Shown here: positions 36,716 through 44,508 of the stretch, piece by piece
How the letters are laid out: each line of letters starts with the position of its first letter
Numbering within the stretch: position 1 is the first letter of the stretch
Origin: Arthrobacter sp. MYb213
GTDB lineage: Bacteria; Actinomycetota; Actinomycetes; Actinomycetales; Micrococcaceae
DNA length: 64,000 bases
Assembly (NCBI RefSeq): GCF_002979915.1
Contig: NZ_PCQA01000001.1
Coordinates: forward strand, 620,001-684,000
Direction: 5' to 3'
Translations under genes and position numbers: made by a program
Notes under the pieces: generated by a model
The model's input: the letters and a program-made list of their open reading frames with translations, nothing else
The model's database searches: none
What the model was told of the DNA's origin: nothing

Positions 36716-36752
36716 CAGGTCCGGTACGTGCTCATCACACGTATCGGACCTG
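36716..36752. terminator. Bidirectional terminator
   Basis: 15-bp arms (36716-36730 and 36738-36752, one GU-type mismatch) with a 7-base loop. On the minus strand it is followed by a T-rich run that suits the 66-residue gene. Confidence 0.8.
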
Positions 36753-36801
36753 TGCCGTACTGCCCTACCAATCGCTTATGGGCCAGTCGCCGGTTATTCG
36801 A

Positions 36802-37002
36802 TTACGGGTAAGTTTCCTCGTAGTCCAATTCGCCGTCGTCATCATGAACGAAGATCTTTGCGTTTCCGAGTTCTTCGGCTTTCTTCAAAGCTTGCTGATA
36901 GGCACTGATTCTCGAGCTACACGTGGCTACATGTTCGCCGTTCAAAGACGCTGTCCAACGTCCCGGATCCTTTGCCAGCACCTGTAGATGATTTTTGCTC
37001 AT
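36802..37002 (-). CDS. DUF2188-like small protein, 66 residues
   Basis: A short protein resembling DUF2188: V-x-W pattern in GRWTASLNGEHVATCSSRIS and the closing IFVHDDDGELDYEETY. GAGG sits seven bases ahead of ATG 37002, so the GTG at 37008 is unlikely. Single gene between the PRC gene and family copy 3; role unknown. Confidence 0.65.
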   Translation of the reverse strand: MSKNHLQVLAKDPGRWTASLNGEHVATCSSRISAYQQALKKAEELGNAKIFVHDDDGELDYEETYP

Positions 37003-37088
37003 TTGCACACCTCAATTTTGTTGTGTCTCTGTCCCACCGTGCAGCGAATCCTAAAAGCGAAGAATTGTATAGGACTTCCTGCCCGGAC

Positions 37089-37529
37089 CTAGGTCCCTAG
37101 GTATTTTGCATAGGAACATGCTGGTTGGTGTGTCTGGGGTACAAAGGGAGGTATTCGTTGAGCTACCGCACTGTGCGCCCAATATTTCACACGGAACTCG
37201 GTCATTTCCTGACGCGCCACCAGATCAAAAAGCGATTCGATCATTGCTTCTTCGTCCGCGGCTGCTACCACCCGGAGTACTGCATTTGGCATCGAGACAT
37301 GCATCAACTGCACTTGGTGATTTTCCGCGCTAGCCAATGCAATGAGTACCGCACGCTCGTGAATTGAAACTAAACCCATCACATCGATGAGTTTCTCCGC
37401 TGTGGTTGCCATGACAATGGGCATTCCTTGGACCCATCCATACTGATTTAAGTGTTCTCGGCCTTCTCGGGCGCCGAGTAATTCAGCCACTCGCTGAGCA
37501 GTTTTTGATTTGGTGATACTTCCAGGCAT
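37089..37529 (-). CDS. Unrecognised 146-residue protein, family copy 3
   Basis: Closest paralogue of copy 1 (AQRVAELLGAREGREHLNQY, WVQGMPIVM, MGLVSIHE, FRVKYWAHSAVAQRIPPF). The ATG at 37529 is chosen from GTGGAGG at nine bases; the longer frame to 37583 has none. It ends inside a short palindrome ACCTAGGTCCCTAGGT at about 37087. Cytoplasmic, function unknown. Confidence 0.8.
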   Translation of the reverse strand: MPGSITKSKTAQRVAELLGAREGREHLNQYGWVQGMPIVMATTAEKLIDVMGLVSIHERAVLIALASAENHQVQLMHVSMPNAVLRVVAAADEEAMIESLFDLVARQEMTEFRVKYWAHSAVAQRIPPFVPQTHQPACSYAKYLGT

Positions 37530-37996
37530 TTTTCTGCAACCTCCACTGTGTCCGTAACTTTCCGAGTACTCCCCATGAGTCACGCTGCACTACCTTTCAG
37601 ATCTGCTTCTGCGGAGGAATCCACGGAACGATATCCAGCACTGGCAACAGAGTGTGTTTTCAACCTATCCCGGATGCTGGAGTAAAGAAATGTTTAGGTC
37701 AACTAAATACCTTAAAGAACATGTCAGAGGTCAATTATTCAAAGTACACAAAACGTTATATCCCGCAGCGATGCGAGCCGATACTTGGTACCGGTATTTG
37801 TTGGATATGGCTAGATCCGAGGCTGGTCTCTTTGCATATTGACATAGTTCGGATCCTAAAAGATTCCTGTGTACTTCAGGCTCGGCTTTCACGGCGCTTT
37901 ACTTGTCTCTAACGTATCTGTCACGCGGTCTACGCCACCAACTGACGTATGAGCGTGACCCACACTGTCTTTGAATAAGCACAAAGGAATAACCTC
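37530..37996. other. Intergenic region without a supported gene
   Basis: About 470 bases between divergent genes. Two frames longer than 60 codons exist, but neither has a ribosome site or a recognisable motif. It should contain promoters of copy 3 and the DUF4383 gene. Confidence 0.4.
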
Positions 37997-38470
37997 ATGA
38001 ATGTCAGTCGCACACCCTCGGATATCCGGTCTGCTGTAGAGAAAGCCGCCTTGCTGATTGGTGTAGTTTTCCTGATCGTCGGAATTCTCGGGTTCATCCC
38101 GGGGGTTACTACGAACTATGCATCCTTGTCGGCAGCTGGACACCATTCCGAAGCAAAACTGCTGGGAATTTTCCAGGTTTCCTATCTGCACAACGCCGTG
38201 CATCTCCTGTTTGGTATCGCTGGATTGGTCATGGCACGGAGCATTCCCGCGGCTAAGAGCTACCTTGCTGGTGGCGGATTCATTTATCTATTGCTCTGGA
38301 TCTACGGGCTCATCATTGACTTTGATGGTGCCGCCAATTTCATCCCGCTCAACGATGCGGATAATTGGCTTCATCTAGTTCTTGGCGCAGGCATGATGGC
38401 ACTTGGCCTCTTTTTGACTCGTGATGGCACTGCGCCGGAGCAGCGAGATTCCAGACCGATTTCTGACTGA
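37997..38470 (+). CDS. DUF4383 four-helix membrane protein
   Basis: A 157-residue membrane protein with four hydrophobic helices. LIVGILGFIPGVTTNYASLS, FQVSYLHNAVHLLFGIAGL and NWLHLVLGAGMMALGLFL are the DUF4383 core. AAAGGA is ahead of the ATG. Function unknown; relatives are frequent near stress genes in actinobacteria. Confidence 0.88.
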   Translation: MNVSRTPSDIRSAVEKAALLIGVVFLIVGILGFIPGVTTNYASLSAAGHHSEAKLLGIFQVSYLHNAVHLLFGIAGLVMARSIPAAKSYLAGGGFIYLLLWIYGLIIDFDGAANFIPLNDADNWLHLVLGAGMMALGLFLTRDGTAPEQRDSRPISD

Positions 38471-38713
38471 TTCATCCCCTTGCTTTACTTGGGATGAATA
38501 CTTTTCATTTAACAACTCTCGATCCGAAGGACATGCAGACCCCTTGCAAATAAATAGTCAGAGTTATTAGGACGCTTCTGGAGAACCTTGGAGAGACGTG
38601 AGAATCCTTTTATTCATTTCCCCTCGGAGGCCAAAAATAGTAGCGTCGAAATTAGTCGGTGAGCCCGCAAGCTCGCCACTGTACGGCTCAACTTCACCGC
38701 AAAGGAGAACAAC

Positions 38714-39223
38714 ATGTCGAACACAAAAAAGACTCCAGCAAACAAAACCCGTAAAGAGCATGTAGAGGGCGGATTTATCGCCCCTGACGTATTGCGTGAC
38801 TCACTGCAATCGGTGCTCATCCAGCTACTGGATTTGCAACTAGTCGGCAAACAGATCCACTGGAACGTCGTTGGCCCTAACTTCCGCGACCTACATCAGA
38901 ATCTCGATGAGATTGTGGACATTGCTCGCCGAGGTTCGGATGAAATTGCCGAGCGCATGCGAGCCTTGCACGCGACTCCTGACGGTATGGCTGCCACCAT
39001 CACCAAGTACACCAAACTTGATCAGCCTACCAACGGCGAAATCTTGACCACTAACGCCGTGGACATGGTTGTCAAAGCGTTGGAGGCCACCGTTGGCGTG
39101 ATGCGTGAAGTTCATGACCCGGTTGATGAGGCAGACCCGACCACCGCGGACATCCTGCATGGATACATTGCGGCTCTTGAACAGCAAGCCTGGTTTATCA
39201 GTGCCGAGACGCGCAAACCCTAA
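38714..39223 (+). CDS. dps: Dps-family DNA-binding ferritin-like protein
   Basis: A 169-residue Dps that stores iron as ferric oxide and protects DNA from hydroxyl radicals, as a dodecamer. The ferroxidase helix reads VGKQIHWNVVGPNFRDLHQN, followed by LDEIVDIARRGSDEIAERM; the His, Asp and Glu ligands are all present. The N-terminus is Lys-rich (SNTKKTPANKTRKEH), a typical DNA-binding tail. AAAGGAG is in place. Ends at a strong hairpin. Confidence 0.95.
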   Translation: MSNTKKTPANKTRKEHVEGGFIAPDVLRDSLQSVLIQLLDLQLVGKQIHWNVVGPNFRDLHQNLDEIVDIARRGSDEIAERMRALHATPDGMAATITKYTKLDQPTNGEILTTNAVDMVVKALEATVGVMREVHDPVDEADPTTADILHGYIAALEQQAWFISAETRKP

Positions 39224-39239
39224 TCACTAAGCCGAGAAT

Positions 39240-39278
39240 AGTACGCGAGACCGGAGCTAAGCTCCGGTCTCGCGTACT
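39240..39278 (+). terminator. Terminator of dps
   Basis: Perfect 18-bp arms (39240-39257 with 39261-39278) around a TAA loop, followed by a short U-run. It lies between convergent dps and YbdK-type genes and may serve both. Confidence 0.92.
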
Positions 39279-39331
39279 TTGTGTTGCTCAGTTCCCCTAA
39301 ATAGTGCGCTGAAAGCCTGATCTGACACGTA

Positions 39332-40411
39332 CTACATGCGCATTTCGCTATGTGCATTGGCTAACACATGGCTGATTGACCCGCGCTCAAACGCCGCTCT
39401 TTGACGTACCGCGCCGTTTCCCATTTCTAAAATGTTGAGCAATGAATGCACAGCGAAATCATAATCCCCACTAGCCCGCAGTGCTGGTTCGATGAGACGC
39501 AGCAACCGGCCCATCAAATCCTTGCTACTGATAGTGCTTCCGTCAACGGGGTTGATCTGGTTTCCGGTGAGTCCATGTTTGGCAGCCTGCCAAAATGCGA
39601 TGTCCAGTCTTTCGGGCAGGTATTCATAGGACGTTGCCCCGGAACTCAGTGCCGTGTCCACCAGCGCTCTAGCGAGCACCGCAAGTAGGACTGAATCTTG
39701 GGCTCGCAATTGAGAGTCGGCAACGCGCAGTTCAATGGTTGGATGGGATTCCGAAAGCCGAACGGCCCACCCAATATGTCCTTGATCCGGGACTGCGTCC
39801 GTATCGATCAGTACCCTTAATCGACTCTCGTAGTCCGAAGCATCACTAAAATGTGGCGGGATACCCTGAACGGACCATTTGCGGTAGTGGATAGTCCGCC
39901 AAGAAGAGAATCCACTGTCCGCTCCGTGCCACAAGGGTGAGTTAGCTCCGAGCGCACAGAATAACGGCAACCACGGTCGCAGGAAGTTTAAGGCCCTGAC
40001 CCCCGCGTCACGGTCAGGAATTGACACATGAATATGTAGACCGCACATGTAATGCTCAGAGGTGATTCCCGGAAGCCACGCGTGGATATCGCGGTATCGC
40101 GCGTTGTCTGTCACCGTCGGAGTTTTCTGCGCAATCATTGGTGCTGCACCGAGTCCGGCAACAATCATTGAGGACGACTCAGCTTGGTGGGCCAAAGCGG
40201 TACGGAAACCTCGCAATTCCTCCAACGCCTGGTTTCTGTCTTCACAAATGGCACTGGCGTACTCCAGCTGGCAAGCCAACAGTTCGTGTTGCACCTCTCC
40301 ACTTCGCTGCGAGTCCAGCAGTTCTTTGAACGGGTTAGGATCCGGTTCAGCCGGGAGCCCGGTTTCCGCATCGATCATGAAGAATTCTTCTTCGATACCG
40401 AAGGTACTCAT
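39332..40411 (-). CDS. YbdK-type carboxylate-amine ligase (copy 2)
   Basis: A 359-residue glutamate-cysteine-ligase-2 family enzyme paralogous to the one at 24949. FGIEEEFFMID at the N-terminus and SEHYMCGLHIHVSIPD are the family motifs, and the spacing matches copy 1. GGGGGGAAG precedes the ATG. Copy 2 is monocistronic, with an unusual folded leader (40452-40520). Two copies in one 15-kb stretch suggest different amines or carboxylates. Confidence 0.9.
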   Translation of the reverse strand: MSTFGIEEEFFMIDAETGLPAEPDPNPFKELLDSQRSGEVQHELLACQLEYASAICEDRNQALEELRGFRTALAHQAESSSMIVAGLGAAPMIAQKTPTVTDNARYRDIHAWLPGITSEHYMCGLHIHVSIPDRDAGVRALNFLRPWLPLFCALGANSPLWHGADSGFSSWRTIHYRKWSVQGIPPHFSDASDYESRLRVLIDTDAVPDQGHIGWAVRLSESHPTIELRVADSQLRAQDSVLLAVLARALVDTALSSGATSYEYLPERLDIAFWQAAKHGLTGNQINPVDGSTISSKDLMGRLLRLIEPALRASGDYDFAVHSLLNILEMGNGAVRQRAAFERGSISHVLANAHSEMRM

Positions 40412-40451
40412 ACTCTTCCCCCCGTCAGTTAGCCCTCAGCTAGGGTCTTCG

Positions 40452-40520
40452 TTGAGTGATAAAGGCAAATCTGCTGTTTATCCGTAGCCTCAGGATGTCA
40501 GCCGCCCTGACATCACTCAA
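40452..40520 (-). promoter_or_regulatory. Nested inverted repeats in the leader of the YbdK copy 2 gene
   Basis: An outer 9-bp pair (40452-40460 with 40512-40520) encloses a perfect 8-bp hairpin (40494-40501 with 40507-40514) whose right arm overlaps the outer pair, so only one can form. If transcribed from the minus strand the structure would lie 40 bases ahead of the start codon and could switch expression. Confidence 0.5.
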
Positions 40521-40743
40521 GACCCACCAGCCCGAAACTCCCCCGCAATTAGCTGAAATTCTCGCCTAGTGCTCTCATGCAGCCACAATCTGTGCTAACC
40601 AAATCGCCCAAGGCAGGCCACGTTTCTGAGACTTACCATAAAGAAATGCACCGATGCTAGCGAAGACTGCGACTGGAGCCTAGCGTGTGCGGTACCTGGT
40701 AGGTTCTTCCAGTCGACCACCACCAGGCGAGAGGTGAGTAGAA

Positions 40744-41013
40744 ATGGCAGAGAAAAAGGGCTCAAGCCGAATCAAGGATGAAGAACTCTATGAAGAGCTC
40801 CGCGACGAGGGAAATTCCAAACAGAAGTCCGCTCGGATAGCCAATGCGGCGGCCCGCGACGGCCGAGACAAAGTTGGCGAACGCGGAGGTGAGTCCGGGA
40901 GTTACGAGGACTGGACCGTGGAGGAACTAAAGAAACGTGCCAAAGAAATTGGGGTGGAAAACTACTCGGACAAGCGCAAGAGCGCCCTGATAGACCTGCT
41001 CCGAAACAGCTAA
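40744..41013 (+). CDS. Small protein with C-terminal Rho-N/SAP-like domain
   Basis: An 89-residue charged protein. The first half is Lys/Glu/Asp-rich (KDEELYEELRDEGNSKQKSA) and resembles small actinobacterial stress proteins; the second half, WTVEELKKRAKEIGV with KRKSALIDLLRN, is the helix-extension-helix fold of Rho N-terminal/SAP domains that bind nucleic acid. GAGGTGAG lies ahead of the ATG. It heads a cluster of small genes. Confidence 0.8.
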   Translation: MAEKKGSSRIKDEELYEELRDEGNSKQKSARIANAAARDGRDKVGERGGESGSYEDWTVEELKKRAKEIGVENYSDKRKSALIDLLRNS

Positions 41014-41036
41014 TCGCCCGAGAAGAGGTATTTACG

Positions 41037-41192
41037 ATGACCGAACACGAGAATTCTGAGAAAAATTACTCGCTGGCAGAGGAACCGGAGGAACACGACG
41101 TGGCGCGCCGGGGACCGATTTCCGACCCGGAGCCAGACGAGAACGAAGCTACGGACGAACTCGATGATCCGGATCGATTTGATGCCGGATAG
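41037..41192 (+). CDS. Small acidic protein, 51 residues
   Basis: A very short frame with AGAAGAGG before its ATG, encoding an Asp/Glu-rich protein ending in DDPDRFDAG. It follows the Rho-N/SAP-like gene by 23 bases and precedes the membrane protein gene by 20 bases, so the three form a transcript. Disordered; function unknown. Confidence 0.6.
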   Translation: MTEHENSEKNYSLAEEPEEHDVARRGPISDPEPDENEATDELDDPDRFDAG

Positions 41193-41212
41193 CCGGCGCT
41201 AAGGAGCAAAAA

Positions 41213-41464
41213 ATGACTTCACAACAACCGGAAAAGGTTGCACGCACAAAGCACTTGGGATTGGGACTGCTCATAGCTGGCTTGATCATTTGTGCTTTCT
41301 TCTTAGCATTCTTGCTGATTCCGCAGAATGCCGACAAGTCGATGTCGCCGATGTGGATTGGTGTCGCATGGGGCGCACTCATGGCCATCTGGGGTCTGTT
41401 CAGAATGATCAAGGGCCCTAGCAAGCTAGACCACCCGCGCGGTGGTAGCGATGCCGGTGTCTAG
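41213..41464 (+). CDS. Small membrane protein, 83 residues
   Basis: Two hydrophobic segments (LGLGLLIAGLIICAFFLAFL and MWIGVAWGALMAIWGLF) flank a polar loop. AAGGAG is in place. Last gene of the small-protein set, followed by a hairpin at 41490. Not recognised. Confidence 0.7.
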   Translation: MTSQQPEKVARTKHLGLGLLIAGLIICAFFLAFLLIPQNADKSMSPMWIGVAWGALMAIWGLFRMIKGPSKLDHPRGGSDAGV

Positions 41465-41489
41465 TGAATACGACCAGGGCACATTCACC

Positions 41490-41523
41490 GAGGGTGGGGA
41501 CAGGTAAATCCCTGTCCCCCTCG
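41490..41523 (+). terminator. Hairpin after the small membrane protein gene
   Basis: Nine perfect pairs (41496-41504 with 41511-41519), extended by outer CGAGGG/CCCTCG pairing. No U-tract is present. Confidence 0.6.
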
Positions 41524-41551
41524 TTGGTTACACCTAAAATCGGCACTACTG

Positions 41552-42130
41552 ATGCGTAGCTGGAAGCCCGAATTATTCTCACGCCCTGCGCTGGTCATGA
41601 TTGATATGCAAAATGCTTTTTTCGAAACCCCGGCGTTAGAGCAGCAGCGCCGGCAGGTGACCGAGCAATGCAACATGCTTCTGAAGGAAGCCCGGAAACA
41701 TGACCTGCTGATAGTAAATGTTTGCACCATTCACCAGCGCGATAAATCAACGTGGACACTGAGCATGTTGGAAGATGACCAAGGCTTCCTCTTCGAGGGA
41801 ACCGAGCAAGCGCAGCACCTCAACGAATTGGATCTGTCTCGCGCCGTAGACGTCATCAAGCATCGCGATAGTGCTTTTTGGCAAACGGGTTTGGACGGGC
41901 TATTGCACTTCCACAGGATCCGCTCACTGATTTTGGCAGGCGTGGCTTCAGATTCCTGTATGGCGGCCACCGCGGAAGTCGCTTTCGCTGCAAACTATCG
42001 GGTAGCTGTGGCTAAGCAGGCGGTAGCTTCTGAAGATCCAAACTTTGAAAAGACCACGTTATTGCAGATGGAGACGCTGCATCGCCAGCCTGCGGTCAAT
42101 ACTGAAAGTTTGATCAAGGCTATGTCGTAG
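41552..42130 (+). CDS. Isochorismatase-family cysteine hydrolase
   Basis: A 192-residue protein. LVMIDMQNAFFETP carries the catalytic Asp, VDVIKHRDSAF the Lys, and LAGVASDSCMAATAEVAFA the nucleophilic Cys, so all three catalytic residues are visible. Relatives hydrolyse isochorismate, nicotinamide or amides; the substrate is not predictable. The ribosome site is weak. Confidence 0.88.
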   Translation: MRSWKPELFSRPALVMIDMQNAFFETPALEQQRRQVTEQCNMLLKEARKHDLLIVNVCTIHQRDKSTWTLSMLEDDQGFLFEGTEQAQHLNELDLSRAVDVIKHRDSAFWQTGLDGLLHFHRIRSLILAGVASDSCMAATAEVAFAANYRVAVAKQAVASEDPNFEKTTLLQMETLHRQPAVNTESLIKAMS

Positions 42131-42203
42131 AGCAACCGTACCTAGTACATTGGCCAGCAACCCGGGTCCTATCCGGTCTCCATGATCTCTTGAAGGAGTA
42201 AAA

Positions 42204-42491
42204 ATGTCGTTCAACGAAGCTGAATTCCACGCCGTGAACCAAGAAGGTCTAGAGGATGAACCTCTAGACGGGCGTGATGGACAACCTGTCACCGAAGGTT
42301 CATCCGATGATCCACAAACCTTAGACGCTTCGGATCCGTTGCGCAGTGACGAGGCAATGGCCGAAGACCATAATGCCACCGATCCGTTGGCTGTGGCCAC
42401 CGAGTCCCCTGCCGACATTGACCAGGCCCTGAACGAAAGCTCCCCGCAGTCCCCTGCACGGCACTTGCAGGATAAGCGCCCCGAACGCTAA
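42204..42491 (+). CDS. Small acidic protein, 95 residues
   Basis: A disordered, Asp/Glu/Ser-rich protein beginning MSFNEAEFHAVNQEGLEDEP. AAGGAG is seven bases upstream. It precedes the pyruvate-oxidase-like gene by 50 bases and is probably cotranscribed. Not recognised. Confidence 0.68.
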   Translation: MSFNEAEFHAVNQEGLEDEPLDGRDGQPVTEGSSDDPQTLDASDPLRSDEAMAEDHNATDPLAVATESPADIDQALNESSPQSPARHLQDKRPER

Positions 42492-42541
42492 GCCAAAGAG
42501 TTAGCCATGAACAACTTGTCAATTACAAGGAGTACAGATCC

Positions 42542-44386
42542 ATGAGCACTCAGTCAGTGGCAGATGAACTCATTGCACGCTTGCATACCTGGGGTGTCAC
42601 CCGGCTCTTCGGCTACAGCGGCGATGGGATCAATCCAATACTTGGCGCCTTAAGACGCAGCGATTCGGGTCTGAGGTTCGTTCAAGCCAGGCACGAGGAA
42701 AATGCCGCGTTCATGGCCGTAGCTCATTCTAAATATGGGCTTGGTCAGTACGCCATCGAGCGACCCGAGGAGCATCACGCGGGCGTGGATTTGGGAGTGA
42801 TGCTTGCGACTCAAGGTCCGGGTGCCGTGCATCTGCTCAACGGACTCTATGATGCCAAACTTGACTCAATGCCGGTGCTGGCCATTGTTGGGCAGCAGAA
42901 CACCACCGCCTTAGGCAGTGGATATCAGCAGGAATTAAATTTGGAGGCGCTGTTCAAGGACGTCGCCGTATATTGCGAGGAAGTCGTCGCACCTGAACAG
43001 CTACGTCACGTGGTAGATCAGGCGATCCGTAGCGCCTTGGCATCCTCGGGGCCCGCGGTGGTAATAGTCCCTCACGATATCCAACAAGCCGACGCAGTGC
43101 AGCCAAGCACTACGCATGGCCAAATTCCTTCCTCGGCGGTGTGGCAAGCACCCTTGGTAGTTCCGCGCACATCAGAACTGCGCCAGGCGGTGGAACTGAT
43201 CGAGGGAGCCGAAAAAATTGTGATGCTCGTAGGTCAGGGAGCACGCACTGCGGCAGATGAGGTGCACGCCGTCGCGCAACTGTTAGACGCGGGCATCGTG
43301 ACCAGTTTGTTGGGTAAACCCTACATTGATCAGTCGTGGCCGCAGGTGGCCGGTGTTATGGGCCATTTGGGCAGCACGGCGAGCGCCACACTGCTTGACT
43401 CGTGCGACTTATTGTTGATCGTGGGATCCAACGATCCGTGGACCGAGTTTTATCCGCCTCTGGGACAGGCAAAAGCTATACAGATTGACGTGAATGCGCA
43501 ACGGCCAGGCAATCGCTATCCGGTGGATGTGGCCCTGCTCGGAGATGCCGCCCATACGTTACGTGCCTTGGAAGAGCACTTGCCAGCGGCCTCAGAGCGG
43601 CGCAAACCATGGAGAGATTTCGTGCGCAGCGCGGTGGCCGAATGGCGTTCCGTGGCGGTCAGGCGAGCGATGACTCCGGCGCGGCCTATGAACCCGGAAA
43701 GGGTGGTGCACGAGCTATCTGCGCTGATCCCAGCTAATGCGCAAGTGGCGGTGGATGTTGGAAGTTGTGTGTATTGGTATGCCCGTCAGTTACGACTGCC
43801 GGTAGGAGTGCCTGCCCATTTATGCAGCACCCTGGCAAGTATGGGTGCCTCCATTCCCTATGGGCTGGCAGCTAAGCTACGCGATCCGAAGCGTCCCACG
43901 ATTGTGCTAGCCGGGGATGGGGCCATGCAAATGAGTGGCAATGCCGAGTTGGTGACGCTTTCCGAGCTGTGGAAAGAGTGGGAAGACCCGCGATTTATTA
44001 TCTGCGTGTTTAATAACCGTGACTTGGCCGAGGTCTCTTGGGAACAGCGTGAGACCGAAGGTGAACCACGTTTTTCGCCGAGTCAAGACCTGCCGGGCTT
44101 TCCATTCGCCGAGTACGCGCAGATGCTTGGTCTCGCGGCGCGGAGTATTTCTCACCCTGACTCGATTGCCGACGCGTGGGAGCAGGCGCTGAACGCGGAC
44201 CGCCCGATGCTGCTCGAAATGCATACCGATCCCGATATTCCATTGCTTCCCCCGTTCCCACAAGGAGAAAGCATGTTGGAAAATATGCGTAGCGCCCTGA
44301 CGCAGGAAGGGAAAGCCGGCGAGCGCGCCTTACAGCTACTACAGGTCTACGCGGATATGGAAAGCGGTGATAAGGACTCCGGCTAA
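42542..44386 (+). CDS. Thiamine-diphosphate-dependent pyruvate oxidase/dehydrogenase-like enzyme
   Basis: A 614-residue TPP enzyme. QARHEENAAFMAVAHSKY holds the catalytic Glu, GSNDPWTEFYPP the middle-domain region, and GDGAMQMSGNAELVTLSE followed by FNNRDL is the TPP-magnesium motif (GDG to NN). It resembles YdaP of Bacillus and PoxB, oxidising pyruvate to acetate with a flavin and a quinone or oxygen acceptor, and the Bacillus relative is a general stress gene. A terminator follows. Confidence 0.88.
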   Translation: MSTQSVADELIARLHTWGVTRLFGYSGDGINPILGALRRSDSGLRFVQARHEENAAFMAVAHSKYGLGQYAIERPEEHHAGVDLGVMLATQGPGAVHLLNGLYDAKLDSMPVLAIVGQQNTTALGSGYQQELNLEALFKDVAVYCEEVVAPEQLRHVVDQAIRSALASSGPAVVIVPHDIQQADAVQPSTTHGQIPSSAVWQAPLVVPRTSELRQAVELIEGAEKIVMLVGQGARTAADEVHAVAQLLDAGIVTSLLGKPYIDQSWPQVAGVMGHLGSTASATLLDSCDLLLIVGSNDPWTEFYPPLGQAKAIQIDVNAQRPGNRYPVDVALLGDAAHTLRALEEHLPAASERRKPWRDFVRSAVAEWRSVAVRRAMTPARPMNPERVVHELSALIPANAQVAVDVGSCVYWYARQLRLPVGVPAHLCSTLASMGASIPYGLAAKLRDPKRPTIVLAGDGAMQMSGNAELVTLSELWKEWEDPRFIICVFNNRDLAEVSWEQRETEGEPRFSPSQDLPGFPFAEYAQMLGLAARSISHPDSIADAWEQALNADRPMLLEMHTDPDIPLLPPFPQGESMLENMRSALTQEGKAGERALQLLQVYADMESGDKDSG

Positions 44387-44431
44387 GGGCGAGCTCTTTG
44401 ATCTGCTGACCTACGTATTGCACAAATGTTA

Positions 44432-44486
44432 TGGGACCCCTCGGAGGCCAGTCCAGTTCGGAATGGCTCCGGGAGGCCCCATTTTT
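44432..44486 (+). terminator. Terminator after the pyruvate-oxidase-like gene
   Basis: Imperfect stem of 44432-44450 with 44464-44481, GC-rich, followed directly by ATTTTT. It also separates the convergent CDF gene. Confidence 0.75.
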
Positions 44487-44508
44487 GATGGTGGTTACTT
44501 CACAGGTT

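Noticed and set aside
37652-37912. 86-codon frame upstream of the DUF4383 gene
   Set aside because: No ribosome site, no motif, atypical codon use.
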